A program made the translations under genes and the position numbers. A model generated the notes under the pieces. It did no database searches, had not been told where the DNA came from, and was given only the letters and a program-made list of their open reading frames with translations. A DNA stretch of 52,664 nt from Alphaproteobacteria bacterium (GTDB lineage: Bacteria; Pseudomonadota; Alphaproteobacteria; M2410), in assembly GCA_030614785.1 (NCBI GenBank), contig JAUWTJ010000023.1:1-52664 (forward strand). Direction: 5' to 3'. Every line of letters starts with the position of its first letter. Position 1 is the first letter of the stretch. Shown here in pieces: positions 33,092 to 43,202 of this stretch.

Positions 33092-33994
33092 CTACTTCGT
33101 AGCCAGACCAAAGATCTTGCCGCTTTGCTCGCCGCCCATGAAGAATGGCTTCGCGTTTGAGAAGTCGGAGATCTTGTCCCAGTTTTCCCAGACCTTTTCG
33201 GCTGAGAGGTCGTCGTCGCGGCCAACAAAGGCGCCTTCGCTTTCCTGAATTTCGGCCAGCGAGAAGACACCGGCGCCAGCGGCGAGGATCTTGCCCGTGG
33301 GGGCGTCGTCCTGCACAAGGCAGATAACGCCCGGCGTTACATATTCAGGCTTGAGGAGCGCCAGCGCTTCGGGCGGCATCAGGTTTTCGGTCATGCGCGA
33401 GGCGGCAACCGGGGCCAGCGCATTGACGTGGATATTGTCCTTCTGGCCCTCAAGCTTCAGCGTGTTCATGAAGCCGACCACGGCGAGCTTGGCGGCGCCG
33501 TAGTTGGTCTGGCCGAAATTGCCGTAGAGGCCGGAGGACGACGTTGTCACAACGATACGACCGTACTGTTGTTGCTTCATGATTGCCCAGACTGCTTTCG
33601 TTGGCTTGACGGAGCCCATGACGTGAACGTCCATGACGACTTCAAAGTCGGCAATTTCCATTTTGGCGAAGCTCTTGTCGCGCAGGATGCCGGCATTGTT
33701 GACCAGGATGTCGATGCGGCCCCATTCGTCCATGGTTTGTTTAACGAGACCGGCGACGCCTGCATCGTCCGTGACGCTGGCACCGTTGGCGATGGCTTCA
33801 CCACCAGCAGCCTTGATCTCGTCGACAACAGCCTGTGCGGCGTCTGATGATCCTGCGGTACCGTCAACGGACCCGCCCAGGTCATTGACAACAACCTTCG
33901 CACCGCGGCGCGCAAGGTCCATGGCGTGAGAGCGACCAAGCCCGCCGCCTGCACCGGTTACAATGGCGACTTTTCCGTCAAAACTGATGGTCAT
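33092..33994 (-). CDS. Short-chain dehydrogenase/reductase, 3-hydroxyacyl-CoA type
   Basis: A 300-residue SDR. TGAGGGLGR (13-21) binds NAD(P), NNAG at 99-102 follows, and the catalytic triad is the Ser in TTSSSGLYG (about 152), Tyr165 and Lys169 in NYGAAK. The distinctive C-terminal tail (VWENWDKISDFSNAKPFF) matches the dehydrogenase domain of eukaryotic peroxisomal multifunctional enzyme 2, which oxidises (3R)-hydroxyacyl-CoAs, and related bacterial SDRs. It is the enzyme expected to work with AMACR-type branched acyl-CoA breakdown. AAGGG lies 8 bp before the ATG. Confidence 0.9.
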   Translation of the reverse strand: MTISFDGKVAIVTGAGGGLGRSHAMDLARRGAKVVVNDLGGSVDGTAGSSDAAQAVVDEIKAAGGEAIANGASVTDDAGVAGLVKQTMDEWGRIDILVNNAGILRDKSFAKMEIADFEVVMDVHVMGSVKPTKAVWAIMKQQQYGRIVVTTSSSGLYGNFGQTNYGAAKLAVVGFMNTLKLEGQKDNIHVNALAPVAASRMTENLMPPEALALLKPEYVTPGVICLVQDDAPTGKILAAGAGVFSLAEIQESEGAFVGRDDDLSAEKVWENWDKISDFSNAKPFFMGGEQSGKIFGLATK

Positions 33995-34155
33995 GATGTT
34001 TTCCCTTATTTGAGTATTATTATTGAAGTGGCGAGGGGCCCCCAGGTAATTCTCGGGGGGAGGCGCGCATGAAATCTCCGGATATATGGGCCACAGGGGC
34101 CGGGTGAGTCAAGATTTTGCGCTGTTTCAGGGCGGGGCAGAGCGTCGCAATGTGG

Positions 34156-35325
34156 CTAGTCGGTGTTCACTCTGACGAGCTTGATTTGCGGTCCACCTTT
34201 GGTGTCTTCGATACTGAGCGCCAGTCTTCCGTGCTTCAGGTCAAGCGCCGCGCTGCCAAAGATTTCCCGCCTCCAGCCGCGAAGCGCTGCGACGTCGGCA
34301 TTGTCATCGGCGGCAATGCGTTCAAGGTCCGAGACATTGGCAATCAGCCGGTGCGCGACGTCATGGATTTCGCTTTCCCGGCGCAGCAGGACTTTCAGCA
34401 TTTCGATAATCGGTCCAAGGCCAGGCGGGACAGGTTCTTCCTTTTTGATTTTGGGCAGATCCCCGTCCGGTTTGGAGAGACCCTTCTGGACCGCTTCCAG
34501 CAAGGTTGCGGCGTGGCGGGACTTCGAAAATCCTTTGGGAACAGCCCTGAAATCATCGAGATCTCCTGTGCTCTTTGGAGCGTGTCGGGCAATCTCGTAG
34601 AGGGCGTCGTCCTTCAGGATGCGGCCGCGTGGTATATCGCGGGTTTGCGCCTGATTTTCACGCCAGGCCGCGACTTCCATGAGAACGCCAAGCGGGCGCT
34701 TGTTAAAGCCCCTGGACTTGAGGCGCTTCCATGCGTTTTCCGGATGGAGTGTGTAGGTGTCCTCGTTCTCAAGAATGGAAATTTCTTCGTCCATCCAGCT
34801 AACCCGGTCGCGCCTTTCAATCTCTTCGCGCATGATCGGCCAGGCCGCCCTGAGATGGGTCACGTCGGCCAGTGCATAATCCAGCTGCGCCTGTTTGAGT
34901 GGACGCCTCGCCCAGTCGGTAAACCGGTGGGACTTGTCGATCTGGATCTTCAGGGTCTTCTTGATGAGGTTTTCATAGCCAACGGAATCGCCATAGCCGC
35001 AAACCATGGCAGCGATCTGGGTGTCGACCATCGGTTTGGGAATGACGCCGCCGAAATGATAAAAGATTTCAACGTCCTGACGCGCCGCATGGAAGACCTT
35101 GGTGACGCCCTCATCGGCCATGAGCTCATAGAAGGGCTTCAGGTCGATACCGTCGGCCAGAGGGTCGATGATCGCTTCATGGTCGCCGCCAGCCACCTGG
35201 ATCAGGCACAGGATCGGCCAAAAGGTCGAATCGCGCATGAATTCGGTATCAACGGTGATGAAGTCTTCGGGGGCAACGTCAGCGCAGAAAGTCGCCAGCG
35301 CCTCGTTCGTGGTAATAATTTTCAT
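34156..35325 (-). CDS. rnd: Ribonuclease D
   Basis: A 389-residue 3'-exoribonuclease of tRNA maturation. The DEDD exonuclease domain starts with FITVDTEFMRD (Asp26, Glu28), has KVFHAARQDVEIF (second Asp) and QLDYALADVTHL (third motif, Tyr and Asp). Residues about 205-290 form an HRDC domain and a second HRDC-like region follows (LLRRESEIHDVAHRLIA). The length is normal. It is divergent from aspS. Confidence 0.95.
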   Translation of the reverse strand: MKIITTNEALATFCADVAPEDFITVDTEFMRDSTFWPILCLIQVAGGDHEAIIDPLADGIDLKPFYELMADEGVTKVFHAARQDVEIFYHFGGVIPKPMVDTQIAAMVCGYGDSVGYENLIKKTLKIQIDKSHRFTDWARRPLKQAQLDYALADVTHLRAAWPIMREEIERRDRVSWMDEEISILENEDTYTLHPENAWKRLKSRGFNKRPLGVLMEVAAWRENQAQTRDIPRGRILKDDALYEIARHAPKSTGDLDDFRAVPKGFSKSRHAATLLEAVQKGLSKPDGDLPKIKKEEPVPPGLGPIIEMLKVLLRRESEIHDVAHRLIANVSDLERIAADDNADVAALRGWRREIFGSAALDLKHGRLALSIEDTKGGPQIKLVRVNTD

Positions 35326-35499
35326 GGAGGCAGGGTTTAGACCCTTTCTTTGGCAAAAGCAAAGAGACCAAATAATTTTGGCCAGTTTCGGGCGGTTTGG
35401 GGCGAAAGCCTTGACAATTCGCCCGTTCCATGTGCTTTTCCAGCCGCAGAAACCGGTCCCAATGAGGGGCCGATATTGTTAGAGACAGGGTTTAGTTCC

Positions 35500-37314
35500 A
35501 TGCATCCTTATCGAACGCATTCTTGCGGCGAATTGTTCTCCTCCCATGTCGATGAGACCGTCAGGCTTTCTGGCTGGGTCCACCGCAAGCGCGACCATGG
35601 CGGGCTTCTCTTCATCGATTTGCGCGATCATTACGGTCTGACCCAGTGTGTGATTGAGCCGGAGAGCCCGCACTTTGCCAAGGCGGAAGCGGTTCGCAAT
35701 GAGTCTGTCATCAAGGTGACCGGCCGCGTCGTGGGGCGCGAAGGCGATACGATAAACCCGAACCTGCCGACCGGCGAGATCGAAATTCGCATTGAGGATC
35801 TTGAGATCATGTCGATGGCTGAAGAGCTGCCGCTGCCGGTTTTTGGTGAGCCGGAGTACCCTGAGGACATTCGCCTGACCAATCGCTTTCTCGATCTGCG
35901 CCGCGAAACCCTGCACGCCAACATCGTGCGCCGCAGCAAGATCATTCGCGAGATGCGCCTTAACATGGAAGATCAGGGCTTTACCGAGTATCAGACGCCA
36001 ATCCTGACGGCTTCATCGCCGGAAGGCGCGCGGGACTTTCTCGTTCCAAGCCGCCTTCACCCCGGGATGTTTTTTGCTCTGCCGCAAGCCCCGCAGCAGT
36101 TCAAGCAATTGGCCATGGTTTCGGGTTTCGACCGCTATTTCCAGATTGCAGCGTGTTTCCGCGACGAGGACGCCCGGGCTGACCGCTCAGCCGGCGAATT
36201 CTATCAGCTCGATGTTGAGATGAGTTTTGTGACGCAGGAAGATGTTCTGGCCTCCATTGGCCGGGTGACCCATGAGATTTTTGACAAGTTCTCCGATGAA
36301 GCGACCCGCGTCTCACCGCTGCCGTTCGTCGAAATTCCCTATGCCGAGGCCAAGCTCAAATACGGCACCGACAAGCCGGACCTTCGCAATCCGATCGAGA
36401 TTGCCGATGTTACCGAGTGTTTCATGGACGATACTGTGACCTTCAAAGCCTTCAGGGGCACAATTGAAGCAGGCGGAGTTGTGCGCGGTATTCCGGCGCC
36501 TGGTGCAGGGGCGCAGCCGCGTTCGTTCTTTGACAAGCTCAACGACTGGGCGCGCAAGGAGATGGATGCGCCGGGCCTTGGCTACGTGATCCTTGAAGGT
36601 GAAGAGGGCGCGCTGACCGGCAAGGGCCCGATTGCCAAATTTATTCCCGATCCGGTTTTGCAGGACATGGCGAAAAAGGCCGGTGTTACGGTTGGTGATG
36701 CCCTGTTCTTTGCTTGTGATCAGATCGCCGGTGCCAACCGTCTTGCGGCAGAAGCGCGGACCAAAATCGGCTGGCAGCTTGATCTGGTTGATGAAGATCA
36801 GTTCAATCTTTGCTGGATTGTTGACTATCCAATCTACGAATTCAATGAGACCGAAGAGAAGATCGACTTTGAACACAATCCGTTCTCAATGCCCGTAGGC
36901 GGCATGGAAGCGCTCAACACCAAGGACCCGCTGGACATTCTGGGGCAACAATATGACCTGGTCTGCAACGGCTACGAGCTTGGGTCCGGTGCCATCCGGA
37001 ACCATGAGCCGGATACGATGATCAAGGCGTTCGAGATTGCCGGTTATGCACCGGAGCAAACCGAGAAAGAATTCAGCGGTATGCTGAACGCTTTTCGTTA
37101 TGGCGCACCGCCCCATGGCGGGTTCGCTGTCGGGGTTGACCGCGTCGTGATGTTGCTTTCGAAAGAGAAATACATCCGCGAGGTCATCATGTTCCCGATG
37201 AACCAGCAGGCTCAGGATCTGATGATGAAGGCGCCGTCACCGGCACGCGACGAGCAGCTCAAGGAGCTTCACATCCGGGTGCAAATGCCGCTGGTTGAAA
37301 AGAAAGAGGGCTAG
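35500..37314 (+). CDS. aspS: Aspartyl-tRNA synthetase
   Basis: A 604-residue class IIb synthetase. The N-terminal OB-fold anticodon domain ([23 protein letters not shown]-like start) is followed by class II motif 1 near [18 protein letters not shown], motif 2 ([11 protein letters not shown]), the bacterial GAD insertion, and motif 3 ([13 protein letters not shown]). Like most alphaproteobacterial enzymes it may also charge tRNA-Asn, but that cannot be told here. Start ATG 35500 has an AGGG site; the frame extends far upstream without homology. A terminator hairpin overlaps its stop codon. Confidence 0.97.
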   Translation: MHPYRTHSCGELFSSHVDETVRLSGWVHRKRDHGGLLFIDLRDHYGLTQCVIEPESPHFAKAEAVRNESVIKVTGRVVGREGDTINPNLPTGEIEIRIEDLEIMSMAEELPLPVFGEPEYPEDIRLTNRFLDLRRETLHANIVRRSKIIREMRLNMEDQGFTEYQTPILTASSPEGARDFLVPSRLHPGMFFALPQAPQQFKQLAMVSGFDRYFQIAACFRDEDARADRSAGEFYQLDVEMSFVTQEDVLASIGRVTHEIFDKFSDEATRVSPLPFVEIPYAEAKLKYGTDKPDLRNPIEIADVTECFMDDTVTFKAFRGTIEAGGVVRGIPAPGAGAQPRSFFDKLNDWARKEMDAPGLGYVILEGEEGALTGKGPIAKFIPDPVLQDMAKKAGVTVGDALFFACDQIAGANRLAAEARTKIGWQLDLVDEDQFNLCWIVDYPIYEFNETEEKIDFEHNPFSMPVGGMEALNTKDPLDILGQQYDLVCNGYELGSGAIRNHEPDTMIKAFEIAGYAPEQTEKEFSGMLNAFRYGAPPHGGFAVGVDRVVMLLSKEKYIREVIMFPMNQQAQDLMMKAPSPARDEQLKELHIRVQMPLVEKKEG

Positions 37315-37325
37315 GCCCTCTTTCT
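37301..37325. terminator. Bidirectional terminator spanning the aspS stop codon
   Basis: AGAAAGAGGGC and GCCCTCTTTCT are perfect 11-bp arms and the 3-nt loop is the aspS stop codon TAG itself (37312-37314). T-rich sequence follows on both strands (TTTCTGTCTC on plus, CTTTCTTTTC on minus), so it can end both aspS and, from the other side, grxD. Confidence 0.8.
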
Positions 37326-37351
37326 GTCTCGTTGCGGTGAGCGAAGCACGG

Positions 37352-37681
37352 CTATTGCGCGACGAGCGCGATGCCTTTTTCTTCCAGCAGCGGCTTGAGT
37401 TCGCCCGTTTCGAACATCTCGCGGATGATGTCGCAACCGCCAACGAACTCACCCTTGACGTAAAGCTGGGGAATGGTCGGCCAGGCAGAGAAATCCTTGA
37501 TGCCCTGGCGCAGCTCATCATTTTCCAGCACGTTGATGTCCTTGAACTCCACACCGAGGTAGGTCAGGATTTGAACCACATTGGCGGAAAAACCACACTG
37601 TGGGAACTGGACGTTGCCCTTCATAAAGAGCACGACATCGTTGGTGTCGACTTCGCCTTGAATCATTTCTTTTGCACTCAT
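37352..37681 (-). CDS. grxD: Monothiol glutaredoxin, Grx4 family
   Basis: A 109-residue CGFS-type glutaredoxin (Cys29 in [13 protein letters not shown]) that binds and transfers [2Fe-2S] clusters, usually together with a BolA protein. [19 protein letters not shown] is the GSH-binding block. Start at 37681 is conserved; a longer frame overlaps the bolA gene. It is the last gene of the purine block on this strand and lies 19 bp downstream of bolA. Confidence 0.96.
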   Translation of the reverse strand: MSAKEMIQGEVDTNDVVLFMKGNVQFPQCGFSANVVQILTYLGVEFKDINVLENDELRQGIKDFSAWPTIPQLYVKGEFVGGCDIIREMFETGELKPLLEEKGIALVAQ

Positions 37682-37700
37682 TTTTCTGTCCCTGGTTGGT

Positions 37701-37940
37701 TTAGTCTGCTTCCGGCGTAGCTGTCTGGAGGGCGAGCGCATGGAGCTCACCGCCCATCCGGCCTTGCAGCGCCGCATAGACCATCTGGTGTTGTTTCACA
37801 CGGCTGATGCCTTCGAAGGCCGAGGAGACCACGAGCGCGGCGTAGTGATCGCCGTCGCCGCGCAGATCCTGAATGGTGACCTGCGCATCGGGCAGGCTTT
37901 CGCGGATCAGTTTTTCGATATCGGCCGCTGCCATTGGCAT
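37701..37940 (-). CDS. bolA: BolA-family protein
   Basis: A 79-residue small BolA protein: [19 protein letters not shown], then [16 protein letters not shown] and [21 protein letters not shown], which holds the conserved His and helix. BolA-Grx4 complexes sense or deliver Fe-S clusters. The start may be MPMAAAD at 37940 (GGAA about 10 bp upstream) or two residues later. It lies 16 bp downstream of purL and directly before grxD, an arrangement kept in many alphaproteobacteria. Confidence 0.92.
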   Translation of the reverse strand: MPMAAADIEKLIRESLPDAQVTIQDLRGDGDHYAALVVSSAFEGISRVKQHQMVYAALQGRMGGELHALALQTATPEAD

Positions 37941-37956
37941 AAGTCGGTTATTCCTT

Positions 37957-40179
37957 TTACTCGGCGCCCATAAACGTCGGGAGCCAGTCTTCATTCAATT
38001 CAGTCAGTTCATCAATGGAAATAGGGGCGCAACCATTTATTGTCAATGATGAGCCACAGACTGTGCCTGTTGCCGAGACGGTCAAGCCAGCGGCTTCTGC
38101 GGCTTTGGTGACAGAAGTCACGTCGCCGGGGGCAAGGGTGACGACATAGCGGGCCTGGTCCTCGCCAAAGGCGAGTGCATGAAGCGGTGTGTTCGCGTCG
38201 TCGACGGTGATATCGGCGCCGAGCGCCGTGCCCAGGGCCATTTCGCTGACAGCGACCAGCAGGCCGCCATCGGAGATGTCGTGGACGGCATTGACCCGGG
38301 CCTCAGTGATGAGCCCCCGAACGAAATTGCCAGCCTTGAGTTCCATTTCCAGATCGACGGGAGGCGGGGCGCCTTCCTCGCGACCGTGCATTTCGCGCAG
38401 ATAAATCGACTGCCCCAGATGTCCGGTGACGCCGCCGCCAATGACGAGGATTGCATCGCCCTCGGCTTTGAAGTGCTTTGTGGTCATCTTTGAAGCGTCT
38501 TTGAGGAGACCGACGCCGCCAATCGCCGGCGTCGGCGGGATGGCCTGTCCGTTGGTCTCGTTGTAGAGCGACACGTTGCCGGAGATAACCGGAGTGTCGA
38601 GGATGCGGCAGGCTTCGCCGATCCCTTCCAGACAACCAACAAACTGTCCCATAATTTCCGGGCGCTCCGGATTGCCGAAGTTGAGGCAATCGGTGATCGC
38701 CAGAGGTTTGGCGCCGACGGCAGTGATGTTGCGATAGACCTCGGCGACGGCTTGTCTGCCGCCTTCGAGCGGGCCTGCCTGACAATAGCGCGGCGTCACA
38801 TCGGTGGAAATTGCCAGGGCCTTGTTTGTTCCGTGGACCCGCACAACACCGGCGTCGCCGCCGGGGATCTGAACCGTATCGGCCATGACGGTGTAATCAT
38901 ACTGCTCGTAGATCCAGCGGCGCGAGGCAATGTCAGGCGAAGCGATGATCTTTTTCAGAGCTTCGCCAATGTCGATTGGCGCCGGAACCTGATCAGCGGA
39001 AAGAACTGCGGCATCCGGCGTTGGAACCCACGGGCGTTGATATTTGGGCGCGTCGTCGGCAAGCGGGCGGATAGGAATATCGCAAACTGTTTCGCCGTTG
39101 TGGTCCAGGATCAACCGTCCGGTATCGGTGGTCTCGCCAATGACCGCGAAATCAAGGCCCCACTTGTCAAATATGGCCTTCGCCTCGGCCTCACGGCCAG
39201 GCTTCAGAACCATGAGCATGCGTTCCTGACTTTCAGAAAGCATCATCTCATAGGCTGTCATGTTCTGTTCACGCTGCGGCACGACATCAAGGTTCATTGT
39301 AATGCCGAGGCCGCCCTTGTCCGCCATTTCGATGGAGGAGGAGGTCAGACCCGCCGCGCCCATATCCTGAATGGCATCAATGGCATCTTCCTGCATCAGC
39401 TCAAGACAGGCCTCGAGGAGCAGCTTTTCGGTGAAGGGATCGCCGACCTGAACGGTTGGTCTTTTCTCATCGGAATCATCGTCGAACTCGGCGGAGGCCA
39501 TGGTCGCGCCGTGAATGCCGTCTCGCCCGGTCTTTGAACCCACATAAACCACAGGGTTGCCCACGCCAGAGGGAGCCGAGAGGAAGATCTTGTCAGTCCT
39601 GACGAGGCCAACTGTCATGGCATTGACGAGGATGTTGCCGTTGTAACCGGCATGGAAATTGGTTTCTCCGCCCACGGTGGGCACGCCCATGCAATTACCG
39701 TATCCGCCGATGCCTGCGACCACGCCGCCGACCAGGTGCTGCGTCTTGGGGTGATCCGGCTCGCCAAAGCGCAGCGCGTTCATATTGGCAACAGGCCGCG
39801 CGCCCATAGTGAAGACATCGCGCATGATGCCGCCAACTCCGGTTGCCGCGCCCTGATAGGGTTCGATGTAGCTGGGGTGGTTGTGGCTTTCCATTTTGAA
39901 AACCGCTGCATCGCCATCGCCGATGTCAATAATACCGGCGTTCTCGCCTGGCCCCTGGATGACCTGCGGGCCGGTGGTTGGCAGTTTTGCCAGATGGAAA
40001 CGCGAGCTTTTGTAGGAACAATGCTCGGACCACATGACCGAGAATATTCCAAGCTCGGTATAATTGGGTGCGCGATTGAGGCGCTGGACAATGACGTCGT
40101 ATTCTTCCGGTGACAGTCCGTGTTCTTTGACCATCTCGGGTGTGATTTCGGCGGTATCCATTTGGGTCAGTTTACTCAT
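37957..40179 (-). CDS. purL: Phosphoribosylformylglycinamidine synthase subunit PurL
   Basis: A 740-residue ATP-dependent amidotransferase subunit of the small (PurLSQ) type. The N-terminal [11 protein letters not shown] holds the conserved catalytic His block, [20 protein letters not shown] and [20 protein letters not shown] are signature regions, and [10 protein letters not shown] and [10 protein letters not shown] follow in the C-terminal half. It turns FGAR into FGAM with ammonia from PurQ. GGAGG precedes the ATG, which overlaps the purQ stop by 4 bp. Confidence 0.97.
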   Translation of the reverse strand: MSKLTQMDTAEITPEMVKEHGLSPEEYDVIVQRLNRAPNYTELGIFSVMWSEHCSYKSSRFHLAKLPTTGPQVIQGPGENAGIIDIGDGDAAVFKMESHNHPSYIEPYQGAATGVGGIMRDVFTMGARPVANMNALRFGEPDHPKTQHLVGGVVAGIGGYGNCMGVPTVGGETNFHAGYNGNILVNAMTVGLVRTDKIFLSAPSGVGNPVVYVGSKTGRDGIHGATMASAEFDDDSDEKRPTVQVGDPFTEKLLLEACLELMQEDAIDAIQDMGAAGLTSSSIEMADKGGLGITMNLDVVPQREQNMTAYEMMLSESQERMLMVLKPGREAEAKAIFDKWGLDFAVIGETTDTGRLILDHNGETVCDIPIRPLADDAPKYQRPWVPTPDAAVLSADQVPAPIDIGEALKKIIASPDIASRRWIYEQYDYTVMADTVQIPGGDAGVVRVHGTNKALAISTDVTPRYCQAGPLEGGRQAVAEVYRNITAVGAKPLAITDCLNFGNPERPEIMGQFVGCLEGIGEACRILDTPVISGNVSLYNETNGQAIPPTPAIGGVGLLKDASKMTTKHFKAEGDAILVIGGGVTGHLGQSIYLREMHGREEGAPPPVDLEMELKAGNFVRGLITEARVNAVHDISDGGLLVAVSEMALGTALGADITVDDANTPLHALAFGEDQARYVVTLAPGDVTSVTKAAEAAGLTVSATGTVCGSSLTINGCAPISIDELTELNEDWLPTFMGAE

Positions 40180-40838
40180 TGAAGCGCCTCCACAAGCGAG
40201 GCGAAGAGGGCCGATCCGTCGGTGCCGCCAAGTGCTTCGTCAACAACCCGTTCGGGGTGGGGCATCATGCCGAGCACATTGCCTTCGTCGTTGAGAATGC
40301 CGGCAATGTCGCGGGCCGAGCCATTGGGGTTGTCGGTATAGCGGAAAGCGACACGGCCTTCGCCTTCGAGCCGGTCGAGCGTCTCGTCATCGGCAAAATA
40401 GTTGCCGTCGTGATGGGCGACCGGCACATTAATGGTTTGGCCGCTGGCGTAGCCGTTTGTGAAAATCGTCTCATTATTGGTGATCTGAAGACCCACCGTC
40501 TTGCAGACAAAGTGAAGGTCCGCATTGCGCATCAGGACGCCGGGAAGGAGGCCCGCTTCGGTCAGGACTTGAAAGCCGTTGCAAATACCAACGAGAGGCC
40601 GACCTGACTTTGCATGGGCTATGACGCCCTCCATGACAGGAGATCTTGCGGACATTGCTCCGGAGCGCAGGTAGTCGCCGTAGGAAAAACCCCCGGGCAG
40701 GACAACCAGGTCCGCGTCCGGCAGTTCAGCGTTGCCGTGCCAGACCATTTCAGCAGGCTTTCCGGTGGCGCGTTCCAGTGCGACGGCGGCGTCCCGGTCG
40801 CAATTGGAGCCGGGGAACACGATGACGGCCGTTTTCAT
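40176..40838 (-). CDS. purQ: Phosphoribosylformylglycinamidine synthase subunit PurQ
   Basis: A 220-residue class I glutamine amidotransferase subunit. It starts [18 protein letters not shown], and the nucleophile Cys lies in [17 protein letters not shown]; the His-Glu pair is in [11 protein letters not shown]. It supplies ammonia to PurL. Its stop overlaps the purL start by 4 bp and it begins directly after the purS stop. Confidence 0.97.
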   Translation of the reverse strand: MKTAVIVFPGSNCDRDAAVALERATGKPAEMVWHGNAELPDADLVVLPGGFSYGDYLRSGAMSARSPVMEGVIAHAKSGRPLVGICNGFQVLTEAGLLPGVLMRNADLHFVCKTVGLQITNNETIFTNGYASGQTINVPVAHHDGNYFADDETLDRLEGEGRVAFRYTDNPNGSARDIAGILNDEGNVLGMMPHPERVVDEALGGTDGSALFASLVEALQ

Positions 40839-41081
40839 TTAATCACCAATTTTGATTGTGTAGTTTTCGATGACAGTATTGGCGAGCAGCTTTTGGCACA
40901 TCAGCTCGACAGTTTTTTCTGCCTTGTCCGGATCGGTCTCGGAGAGTTCAATCTCCATATATTTGCCCTGGCGAACATCGCCGACGCCGTCAAAGCCCAG
41001 AGAGCCCAGTGCGTTTTGAACCGCCTTGCCTTGTGGATCAAGAACGCCGTTTTTCAGTGTAATGTGTATTCTGGCTTTCAT
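40839..41081 (-). CDS. purS: Phosphoribosylformylglycinamidine synthase subunit PurS
   Basis: An 80-residue PurS protein: MKARIHITLKNGVLDPQGKA and GVGDVRQGKYMEIEL are family marks. PurS stabilises the PurL-PurQ complex. The start ATG is at 41081, 10 bp after purC, and the stop abuts purQ, so translation is probably coupled through the whole set. Confidence 0.95.
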   Translation of the reverse strand: MKARIHITLKNGVLDPQGKAVQNALGSLGFDGVGDVRQGKYMEIELSETDPDKAEKTVELMCQKLLANTVIENYTIKIGD

Positions 41082-41091
41082 TTTTGGACTT

Positions 41092-41874
41092 TCAATCCTT
41101 GTTGTCGCTGACAAGAACAGGACCCTTGTGGTCCCTGATTTCAGAATTCTCCTCCTGCAGGAGGCCGAGCCGTTTGGCGACTTCCCTGTAGGCTTCCATG
41201 ACGCCGCCCAGATCGCGGCGGAAACGGTCCTTGTCGAGCTTTTCGTTGGTCTCGATATCCCAGAGGCGGCAGTTGTCGGGGCTGATTTCGTCGGCCAGAA
41301 CAATGCGCATGAGACCATCCTCAACGAGGCGGCCAAATTCGAGTTTGAAATCCACCAGTTTGATGCCGATGCCGGCAAAAAGCCCGGTGAGGAAATCGTT
41401 GATGCGGAGCGTCATGGCAATCATGTCGTCAAGCTCCGGCGGTGTTGCCCAGCCGAGCGCCGTAACGTGTTCGTCGGACACCAGCGGATCACCCAGAGCG
41501 TCATCCTTGTAGCTGAATTCGACGATGGAGCGGGGCAGGGCCATGCCTTCTTCCAGTCCCAGGCGTTTTGCCATGGAGCCGGCCACAACATTGCGCACGA
41601 TGACTTCAACTGGAATGATCTCTACTTTCTTGACCAGTTGCTCGCGCATGTTGATCCGCTTGATGAAGTGAGTCGGCACCCCGATGAGGTCGATTCGCTG
41701 CATGAAGTATTCAGAGAAGCGGTTGTTGAGGGCGCCCTTGCCCTCCAGGACATCGTGCTTCTGATTGTTGAAGGCAGTGGCATCATCCTTGAAGAACTGA
41801 ATGATTGTCCCGGCTTCGGGCCCTTCATAGAGGATTTTGGCCTTGCCTTCGTAAATCTTGGTTCGTTTGTTCAT
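41092..41874 (-). CDS. purC: SAICAR synthetase PurC
   Basis: A 260-residue phosphoribosylaminoimidazole-succinocarboxamide synthase. It has [25 protein letters not shown], the [17 protein letters not shown] signature and [10 protein letters not shown]. It joins CAIR to aspartate. It heads purC-purS-purQ-purL. The 250 bp upstream, shared with the divergent zeta gene, hold the promoters. Confidence 0.97.
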   Translation of the reverse strand: MNKRTKIYEGKAKILYEGPEAGTIIQFFKDDATAFNNQKHDVLEGKGALNNRFSEYFMQRIDLIGVPTHFIKRINMREQLVKKVEIIPVEVIVRNVVAGSMAKRLGLEEGMALPRSIVEFSYKDDALGDPLVSDEHVTALGWATPPELDDMIAMTLRINDFLTGLFAGIGIKLVDFKLEFGRLVEDGLMRIVLADEISPDNCRLWDIETNEKLDKDRFRRDLGGVMEAYREVAKRLGLLQEENSEIRDHKGPVLVSDNKD

Positions 41875-41958
41875 CTGGGGAAAATCCGTGTTCCAGGGCC
41901 CGTCCCGATCCCGGGCAGGGGCTCGATTGGCAGGGTAAAATGGCCCCTGTCAGCGACC

Positions 41959-41982
41959 GCAAACTATCTCGCAAACTATCTC
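41959..41982. repeat. 12-bp direct repeat upstream of purC
   Basis: GCAAACTATCTC occurs twice in tandem (41959-41970 and 41971-41982) in the divergent intergenic region between purC and the zeta gene. It could be a small duplication or a double binding site. Confidence 0.7.
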
Positions 41983-42124
41983 AGGCGATGCCGTGACACA
42001 ATCCGGATTTCGGGTCAATAAAAGGATTCCGGGGTGCGGTCCACAAGTGTTGATTTGCCTCGCCTGAGCGACTAAATACAGGTAAGAAATAGTCTCGGAA
42101 TGAGCTCAAGGGAGTAGTACTAAG

Positions 42125-42448
42125 ATGACGACGTTCGACAAGCGCGAAGAAGGCCTCGAAAACAGGTTCGCTCACGATGAGGGGTTGAAATTCAAGGCTA
42201 CGGCGCGCCGGGATCGGGCTTTTGGCCTGTTCATTGCCGACCTTCTGGGTAAATCGGGCGACGAGGCGACCGCCTATGCGGACGACGTCATCAAATCCAA
42301 CCTGGCAAAGCCCGGGGACGATGACATGTTTGAGAAAGTTCGCGCCGACCTTGACGCAGCATCCGTTGATTTTTCCGATCATTTGATGCGCAAGAAAGCC
42401 GAAGAGCTGATGGCTGGTGCCGTCGAGTCGATCGACAAGGGCGAATAG
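42125..42448 (+). CDS. F1-ATPase inhibitor zeta subunit (DUF1476)
   Basis: A 107-residue protein of the alphaproteobacterial zeta/DUF1476 family, starting TTFDKREEGLENRFAHDE; the N-terminal segment inhibits F1-ATP hydrolysis in Paracoccus. RRDRAFGLFIADLLG and a four-helix body follow. Its place beside purC and purB is common in the class. GGGAG lies about 12 bp before ATG, a long spacing. It converges with the histidine phosphatase gene. Confidence 0.93.
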   Translation: MTTFDKREEGLENRFAHDEGLKFKATARRDRAFGLFIADLLGKSGDEATAYADDVIKSNLAKPGDDDMFEKVRADLDAASVDFSDHLMRKKAEELMAGAVESIDKGE

Positions 42449-42455
42449 CGGCCTT

Positions 42456-43196
42456 TTAACCTTCGAAATACTTGCGATATTTCTCCGCACCGGCTTCCAG
42501 GGTCGTCAGGTGATCGTCGTGGCGTGCGGTGTTATAGGCCGTGATATTGACGCCGCGAACCAGCTTGCGTACCACATCTCCGGTCTCCGGATGGGTGTCG
42601 ATATCGATGATGTTGAGACAACAGGTGTTTTGCTCAAAGCTTGAGAAGCAGTCCAGCCCTGACCCCAGGGCCCAGCCCAGCAGGATCCGATTGACGCCGC
42701 CGTGAAGCACAAGGGCGAGGCTCTGCCAGTCCGGGGTTGCAAGCACTTTATCAAGGCCGGTCAGAACTCTGGCCTCAAAATCGGCAAAGGTTTCACCGCC
42801 GCGATAGGTTGCGCCCGGCTCATGGGCCTTCGCGAATGCGTAGGCGGCGTCGAGGAGCGTCGCAGGCATCTTTGCCCGATCATTGCTCGACTGGATTTCT
42901 TCCATTTCGGGAACGTACACAGGCTCCAGATCCCGATCTTTCAGAATTCCCGCAGATGTCTGGACCGTTCTGAGGAGGCCGGAACAGGCTGCGTGGTCAA
43001 AATGGACATGGGACATGAAATCGCCCATCTCGCTGGCCTGTTCGTGGCCCCAATCAGTCAGCGGCACAAGCCGAGGATCGGGCACGCGCTCGCCGTCCTC
43101 AGTGACATAGGAAACGTCACCGTGGCGAAACAGGTGGATACGGCGGCGGATCGAGCCGTCCGTGGCGAAGCGGGGTTCATATGGAGTTTCAGGCAT
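42456..43196 (-). CDS. Histidine-phosphatase superfamily protein
   Basis: A 246-residue protein with the phosphoglycerate-mutase-like motif IHLFRHGDVSYV (catalytic His25 in RHG), the second Arg/Glu region around RTVQTSAGIL and the later VLHGGVNRILL with the second His. It likely removes phosphate from a small molecule or protein; the substrate is unknown. The purB stop lies 6 bp upstream of its ATG, so the two are cotranscribed. GGAGAG precedes the ATG. Confidence 0.88.
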   Translation of the reverse strand: MPETPYEPRFATDGSIRRRIHLFRHGDVSYVTEDGERVPDPRLVPLTDWGHEQASEMGDFMSHVHFDHAACSGLLRTVQTSAGILKDRDLEPVYVPEMEEIQSSNDRAKMPATLLDAAYAFAKAHEPGATYRGGETFADFEARVLTGLDKVLATPDWQSLALVLHGGVNRILLGWALGSGLDCFSSFEQNTCCLNIIDIDTHPETGDVVRKLVRGVNITAYNTARHDDHLTTLEAGAEKYRKYFEG

Positions 43197-43202
43197 ATTC
43201 GT

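Noticed and set aside
34117-35340. Long plus-strand open frame of about 407 codons opposite RNase D
   Set aside because: It is exactly antisense to rnd, whose product shows all exonuclease motifs. High GC third positions make such shadow frames common.
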